Positions 59,863 to 64,000 of a stretch of 64,000 bases of DNA are shown piece by piece. This DNA is from Enterococcus_C asini_A (GTDB lineage: Bacteria; Bacillota; Bacilli; Lactobacillales; Enterococcaceae). Made by a program: the position numbers and the translations under genes. Within the stretch, counting starts at the first letter, position 1. Every line of letters starts with the position of its first letter. The stretch is from NCBI RefSeq assembly GCF_031928785.1, contig NZ_JARQAL010000002.1. One strand, given 5' to 3'. The notes beneath the pieces are model-generated. The model was not told where the DNA came from, made no database searches, and saw nothing but the letters and a program-made list of their open reading frames with translations.

Positions 59863-60732
59863 ATGAAAGGAATCATCTTAGCCGGGGGCAGTGGCACCCG
59901 TCTGTATCCATTAACCAAAGCGACATCGAAACAATTGATGCCCATTTATGACAAACCAATGATTTATTACCCAATGTCTACGTTAATGTTGGCGGGAATC
60001 AAGGAAATCTTAATCATTTCCACTCCCCAAGATACCCCACGTTTTGAAGAATTATTAGGGGACGGCTCTGAGTTGGGTTTGTCCATTGAATATGCCGTAC
60101 AAGAAAGTCCAGATGGTTTGGCCCAAGCCTTCATTATTGGTGCGGACTTTATCGGTTCTGACAGTGTCTGCTTGATTTTAGGGGACAATATTTACTACGG
60201 TGGTGGCTTGTCCAAAATGTTACAACGGGCTGCGGCAAAAGAAAGTGGCGCCACGGTCTTTGGCTATCATGTCAACGATCCAGAACGTTTTGGTGTAGTG
60301 GAATTTGATGAAGGCATGAATGCCGTTTCCATTGAAGAAAAACCAGAAGAACCAAAATCCAATTATGCAGTCACTGGGTTGTATTTCTATGACAATGATG
60401 TGGTAGAAATTGCCAAAAATATCGAACCTTCCCCTCGAGGCGAACTGGAAATCACCGATGTGAACCAAGCCTACTTGGAAAAAGGAAAACTGGCTGTGGA
60501 AGTTATGGGTCGTGGCTTTGCTTGGCTAGATACCGGTACTCATGAATCATTATTAGAAGCTTCTACATTTATTGAAACCATTGAAAAACGACAAAATTTA
60601 AAAGTCGCTTGTTTAGAAGAAATTGCTTATCGCATGGGCTATATCGACCAAGCAAAATTATTAGAACTAGCGCAACCATTAAAGAAAAATCAATACGGAC
60701 AATACTTGCTCCGTTTAGCAGAAGAGGCGTAA
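59863..60732 (+). CDS. rfbA: Glucose-1-phosphate thymidylyltransferase
   Basis: 289 aa. MKGIILAGGSGTRLYPLTKA is the nucleotidyltransferase signature; IEEKPEEPKSNYAVTGLYFYD and WLDTGTHESLLEA are RfbA landmarks. Forms dTDP-glucose from dTTP and glucose-1-phosphate, the first step to dTDP-L-rhamnose, the sugar of the cell-wall rhamnan built by the adjacent glycosyltransferases. Six bases separate it from rfbC. Ribosome site AAAGGAG. Confidence 0.97.
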   Translation: MKGIILAGGSGTRLYPLTKATSKQLMPIYDKPMIYYPMSTLMLAGIKEILIISTPQDTPRFEELLGDGSELGLSIEYAVQESPDGLAQAFIIGADFIGSDSVCLILGDNIYYGGGLSKMLQRAAAKESGATVFGYHVNDPERFGVVEFDEGMNAVSIEEKPEEPKSNYAVTGLYFYDNDVVEIAKNIEPSPRGELEITDVNQAYLEKGKLAVEVMGRGFAWLDTGTHESLLEASTFIETIEKRQNLKVACLEEIAYRMGYIDQAKLLELAQPLKKNQYGQYLLRLAEEA

Positions 60733-60738
60733 CAAAAA

Positions 60739-61320
60739 ATGGGACAAATCAAAGTAACCAAAACAAATTTAACCGATGTATTAATCGTGGAACCGGCAGT
60801 CTTTGGGGATCACCGGGGATTTTTTACAGAAAGTTATTCTGAAGAAGACTTTCAAGCTGCGGGCATTACCGCAAATTTTGTACAAGACAATCATTCTTTG
60901 TCTAGCCAAGCTGGGGTTTTGCGCGGCTTGCACTTCCAAAAAGGGGAAGCGGCTCAAACGAAATTGATTCGGGTTGTAACCGGTGCTGTACTAGACGTGA
61001 TTGTGGATATTCGAAAAGGTAGCCCAACTTATGGCAAATGGGAAGGCTATATCTTATCCGAAGCCAACCATCGCCAATTGTTAGTACCAAAAGGCTTTGC
61101 CCATGGTTTTGTGACCTTGACAGACAATGTAAACTTCTTGTACAAATGCGACAATTACTACAATGCCGATGCCGATGGGGGCATCGCTTTTGACGATCCA
61201 GACCTCGCTATTGATTGGCCCATTGATATTGCCAAAGCGATTCTTTCTGAAAAAGACCAACATCATCCAACCTTGAAAGAATTTTCTGCTGAAAATCCTT
61301 TCGTATACGGTGAAATTTAA
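60739..61320 (+). CDS. rfbC: dTDP-4-dehydrorhamnose 3,5-epimerase
   Basis: 193 aa, cupin-fold epimerase. FGDHRGFFTESYSEEDF, VLRGLHFQKG (catalytic His region) and FAHGFVTLTDNVNFLYKCDNYY are family motifs. Converts dTDP-4-keto-6-deoxyglucose to its rhamno isomer. It begins six bases after rfbA with no strong ribosome site of its own (AAGAGGCG overlaps the rfbA end). Confidence 0.97.
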   Translation: MGQIKVTKTNLTDVLIVEPAVFGDHRGFFTESYSEEDFQAAGITANFVQDNHSLSSQAGVLRGLHFQKGEAAQTKLIRVVTGAVLDVIVDIRKGSPTYGKWEGYILSEANHRQLLVPKGFAHGFVTLTDNVNFLYKCDNYYNADADGGIAFDDPDLAIDWPIDIAKAILSEKDQHHPTLKEFSAENPFVYGEI

Positions 61321-61331
61321 GGAGCGAACTC

Positions 61332-62360
61332 ATGAAAAAGATTATTGTAACGGGCGGAGCGGGCTTTATCGGCTCAAACTTTGTTCATTATGTGGCGGAA
61401 CACCATCCAGAAGTTGAAATTACTGTTTTAGACAAATTAACTTATGCCGGCAACCGGGCGAATTTAGACGGCTTGCCAGCTGATCGCGTGAAATTAGTCG
61501 TTGGAGATATCGCCGACGCTGAGTTAGTAGACAGTTTAGTCAAAGACACCGATGCAGTGGTTCATTACGCGGCAGAATCTCACAATGACAACTCATTAAA
61601 AGATCCTTCTCCTTTTATTCAAACCAATATCGTGGGGACTTTCACCTTGTTAGAAGCCTGTCGCAAATACAACGTACGCTACCATCATGTGTCCACCGAT
61701 GAAGTCTACGGCGACTTGCCATTACGAGAAGATTTGCCAGGACATGGAGAAGGTGTTGGGGAAAAATTCACCGCCGAAACACCTTACAATCCATCAAGTC
61801 CTTACTCTGCTTCAAAGGCAAGCTCTGACTTATTAGTGCGAGCATGGGTGCGCTCATTTGGCTTACAGGCAACGATTTCCAACTGTTCCAACAACTACGG
61901 CCCGTACCAACACATCGAAAAATTCATCCCTCGTCAAGTGACCAATATCTTAAGTGGGATTCGTCCGAAACTATACGGTGACGGGAAAAATGTACGGGAC
62001 TGGATCCATACCAATGATCATTCTTCAGCTGTCTGGTTGATTTTGACAAAAGGCCAAATCGGCGAAACTTACTTGATCGGTGCCGACGGGGAAGAAGACA
62101 ACAAAACTGTCTTGGAACTAATTTTGGAAATGATGGGCAAAGACAAAAATGATTACGATCATGTGAACGATCGTCCGGGACACGATTTGCGCTATGCCAT
62201 TGATTCTACGCGCTTGAGAGAAGAACTCGGTTGGCAACCAGAATTCACCAACTTTAAAGATGGTTTGGCTCATACCATTGACTGGTATACCCAACACGAA
62301 GATTGGTGGAAAGACGAAAAAGCTGCCGTGGAAGCAAAATACGCAGAAAACGGACAATAA
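61332..62360 (+). CDS. rfbB: dTDP-glucose 4,6-dehydratase
   Basis: 342 aa short-chain dehydrogenase/reductase. TGGAGFIGSNF binds NAD; STDEVYGDLP and the YSASKASSD catalytic YxxxK are present. Converts dTDP-glucose to dTDP-4-keto-6-deoxyglucose. It follows rfbC after 11 bases (GGAG site). A strong hairpin-T-run lies between it and rfbD. Confidence 0.97.
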   Translation: MKKIIVTGGAGFIGSNFVHYVAEHHPEVEITVLDKLTYAGNRANLDGLPADRVKLVVGDIADAELVDSLVKDTDAVVHYAAESHNDNSLKDPSPFIQTNIVGTFTLLEACRKYNVRYHHVSTDEVYGDLPLREDLPGHGEGVGEKFTAETPYNPSSPYSASKASSDLLVRAWVRSFGLQATISNCSNNYGPYQHIEKFIPRQVTNILSGIRPKLYGDGKNVRDWIHTNDHSSAVWLILTKGQIGETYLIGADGEEDNKTVLELILEMMGKDKNDYDHVNDRPGHDLRYAIDSTRLREELGWQPEFTNFKDGLAHTIDWYTQHEDWWKDEKAAVEAKYAENGQ

Positions 62361-62365
62361 AGGTT

Positions 62366-62391
62366 GAAAAGGCAGGCTTCCTGCCTTTTTC
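62366..62391 (+). terminator. Hairpin with T-run inside the rfb operon
   Basis: AAAAGGCAGG pairs with CCTGCCTTTT around a three-base loop and is followed by T, between rfbB and rfbD. If it works it would lower rfbD expression relative to rfbACB or act as an attenuator. Confidence 0.75.
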
Positions 62392-62423
62392 AAAGAACTC
62401 AGTCTTAAAAATGGAGGCACACT

Positions 62424-63260
62424 ATGATTTTATTAACAGGAGGCAACGGCCAATTAGGTACCGAGCTTCGTCATTTATTAGATGAACAAGGACAAGAGTA
62501 CGTCGCAACGGATGTAAAAGAATTGGATATCACGAATGCTGAGGCGACAATGGCATACATTGAAAAAATGCGCCCAACAGTGATTTATCACTGTGCAGCT
62601 TACACTACCGTGGACAAAGCCGAAGAAGAAGGAAAAGAACTAGACGAAAAAATCAATGTAGACGGTACTCGCAATGTGGCTTTGGCTGCAAAAGCGGTAG
62701 ATGCTTTGTTGGTTTACGTCAGCACGGACTATGTTTTTGACGGCAAACTAAAAGACGGTGAATACGCAGTAGATGCTCAGACTAATCCGCTAAACGAATA
62801 CGGTCGCACCAAATTATTAGGGGAACAAGCTGTGGAAGAGATTTTGGATACCTATTACATCATCCGCACGTCTTGGGTCTTTGGCCAATACGGTCATAAC
62901 TTTGTTTTTACCATGCAACGTTTGGCAGAAACCCATTCGAAATTAACTGTGGTGAACGATCAATTTGGTCGCCCAACATGGACGCGGACATTGGCAGAAT
63001 TCATGACTTTTGCCGTAGAACAAAAAGTACCTTATGGGGTGTATCACTTGTCCAATGACAATAGCTGTTCTTGGTATGAGTTTGCCAAAGAAATCTTAAA
63101 AGATACCGACGTGGACGTCCAACCAGTGACGTCTGAGCAATATCCTCAAAAAGCGACCCGCCCGCAATACGCGGTAATGGACTTGAGTAAGACCAAGGCA
63201 TTGGGCTTTGAGATTCCGACTTGGGAAGAAGCGTTGGCAGGGATGTTGGCGCAAAAATAG
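62424..63260 (+). CDS. rfbD: dTDP-4-dehydrorhamnose reductase
   Basis: 278 aa, SDR fold. LTGGNGQLGTEL binds NADPH; VSTDYVFDGK, the catalytic YGRTKLLGE (YxxxK) and RPQYAVMDLSKTKALG are standard. Last step to dTDP-L-rhamnose. AATGGAGG precedes the ATG. The strand has no terminator before the ABC-permease gene. Confidence 0.97.
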   Translation: MILLTGGNGQLGTELRHLLDEQGQEYVATDVKELDITNAEATMAYIEKMRPTVIYHCAAYTTVDKAEEEGKELDEKINVDGTRNVALAAKAVDALLVYVSTDYVFDGKLKDGEYAVDAQTNPLNEYGRTKLLGEQAVEEILDTYYIIRTSWVFGQYGHNFVFTMQRLAETHSKLTVVNDQFGRPTWTRTLAEFMTFAVEQKVPYGVYHLSNDNSCSWYEFAKEILKDTDVDVQPVTSEQYPQKATRPQYAVMDLSKTKALGFEIPTWEEALAGMLAQK

Positions 63261-63302
63261 TCAATTATAGTAGTAGAAAACAAGGAGTATTTCAAATGTC
63301 AG

Positions 63303-63315
63303 ATGCAACTTGCAT
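63303..63315 (+). promoter_or_regulatory. Perfect 13-bp palindrome upstream of the ABC permease
   Basis: ATGCAA-C-TTGCAT. It lies in the 163-base gap before the permease gene, about 108 bases from its start. A TAAAAT near 63345 could be a -10. No other gene is seen in the gap. Confidence 0.35.
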
Positions 63316-63423
63316 TTGTTACGTTTGATTTGCTCCTTCTTGTGGTAAAATAAGATTTATTGTGTAATGATAAGTGAGTTAGTAAGTGTTGCTATAACTC
63401 GTAATGAATAGGAGACTAGAACC

Positions 63424-64000
63424 TTGTTTGAAAGAAAAAACCGAATCCTCTTGGCTGAGCTGGTGAAAACTGATTTTAAGATGCGTTATCAAGGTAGCGT
63501 GATTGGCTATGTGTGGTCTGTATTAAAACCGTTGATGCTGTTCGCTGTCATGTATGTAGTATTTGTTCGCTTTTTGAAATTTGGAGCAGATGTACCTCAC
63601 TTTGCGGTAGCATTACTGCTAGGTATGGTTATTTGGAATTTCTTTAATGAAACCACTAATCTAGGAATGTCATCTGTGGTCAATCAAGGGGATTTATTGC
63701 GTAAGTTAAGTTTCCCTACCCATATTGTAGTTATTTCCGTGTCGATTAACGCCTTAATTAACCTAGTAATTAGTCTGGTGATTGTCTTCATCTTTGGACT
63801 AATCAATGGAGTGGATGTTTCCAAGTACGCTTTTATCACTCCGCTGTTATTAATTGAGTTATATGCATTTTCTCTTGGCATCGCATTTATTCTAGCAACG
63901 ATTTATGTGCGGTTTCGGGATATTGGACCGATTTGGGAAGTTTTGTTGCAGATTGGTATGTATATGACACCTTTAATCTATCCAATCACTATGGTTATGA
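63424..64000 (+). CDS. Polysaccharide ABC-transporter permease, partial (RgpC/EpaL/TagG type)
   Basis: Open to the window end (192 codons seen). ABC-2 permease: LFERKNRILLAELVKTDFKMRYQGS N-terminus, then membrane segments around 30-50, 60-75, 100-130, 140-160 and 165 on, with YVRFRDIGPIWEVLLQIGMY, the conserved ABC-2 segment before the last helices. It exports the finished lipid-linked rhamnan across the membrane with an ATPase that should follow. The start is TTG at 63424, with TAGGAG about nine bases upstream; no ATG fits the family N-terminus. Runs off the window. Confidence 0.88.
   Translation, partial: MFERKNRILLAELVKTDFKMRYQGSVIGYVWSVLKPLMLFAVMYVVFVRFLKFGADVPHFAVALLLGMVIWNFFNETTNLGMSSVVNQGDLLRKLSFPTHIVVISVSINALINLVISLVIVFIFGLINGVDVSKYAFITPLLLIELYAFSLGIAFILATIYVRFRDIGPIWEVLLQIGMYMTPLIYPITMVM

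Overview
This 64 kb window looks like a chromosomal segment of a low-GC Gram-positive coccus of the Enterococcaceae, most likely Enterococcus. The reasons are the moderate-to-low GC, strong AGGAGG-type ribosome binding sites, many PTS genes with PRD regulators, the rpsU-yqeY-phoH-pgpH-ybeY-dgkA-era-recO-glyQS block, the dinG-ypmB-aspB-asnS block, and an epa/rgp-type rhamnose polysaccharide locus at the right end. The species call is inference. No phage, plasmid, insertion sequence or CRISPR array was seen.

Layout. 1-2.5 kb: end of thrB, then metY-metA (O-acetylhomoserine route to homocysteine). 2.7-8.1 kb: a NagB-like deaminase, then a beta-glucoside operon (BglG-type antiterminator, PTS IIBCA, 6-phospho-beta-glucosidase) preceded by a cre-like site, a promoter and an overlapping RAT/terminator pair. 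8.2-9.6 kb: PDRP and a divergent Fur-family regulator that is probably Zur. 9.6-15 kb: GntR regulator divergent from uxuB-uxuA-gntP plus an unrecognised 141-aa gene. 15.1-25.1 kb: housekeeping block from rpsU to glyS, with a T-box before glyQ. 25.2-36.4 kb: mixed housekeeping and envelope genes (AEC carrier, yidC, acyP, tRNA/rRNA methyltransferase, HD hydrolase, DUF218 protein, GyrI-like protein, dacA-type carboxypeptidase, a 48-aa membrane peptide, DUF4828, sfsA, an oxidoreductase, a DEAD-box helicase).

36.5-42.5 kb: a LevR-type sigma-54 activator with a textbook -24/-12 promoter driving a three-gene lactose/cellobiose-family PTS, followed by three small genes including a DUF3284 protein. 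42.5-48.5 kb: an Eis-like acetyltransferase, tRNA-Arg(CCU), a DUF7916-type TIM-barrel protein, a Y-family polymerase/YolD pair with a LexA box in its promoter, a baeRF-type protein and a cold-shock protein. 48.6-54.7 kb: dinG-ypmB-aspB-asnS.

54.9-64 kb is envelope biogenesis: a secreted protein with nine ChW-like repeats arranged as three triplets, fused to an L,D-transpeptidase, then three family 2 glycosyltransferases, rfbA-rfbC-rfbB-rfbD (dTDP-L-rhamnose) and the start of a polysaccharide ABC-transporter permease cut by the window end.

I did not find a clearly new multi-gene system. The best leads are the 3x3 ChW/L,D-transpeptidase protein, the 21-bp-phased repeats upstream of the sigma-54 promoter, the unrecognised small genes in two sugar loci, and the predicted Zur, LexA, RAT/cre and GntR sites.
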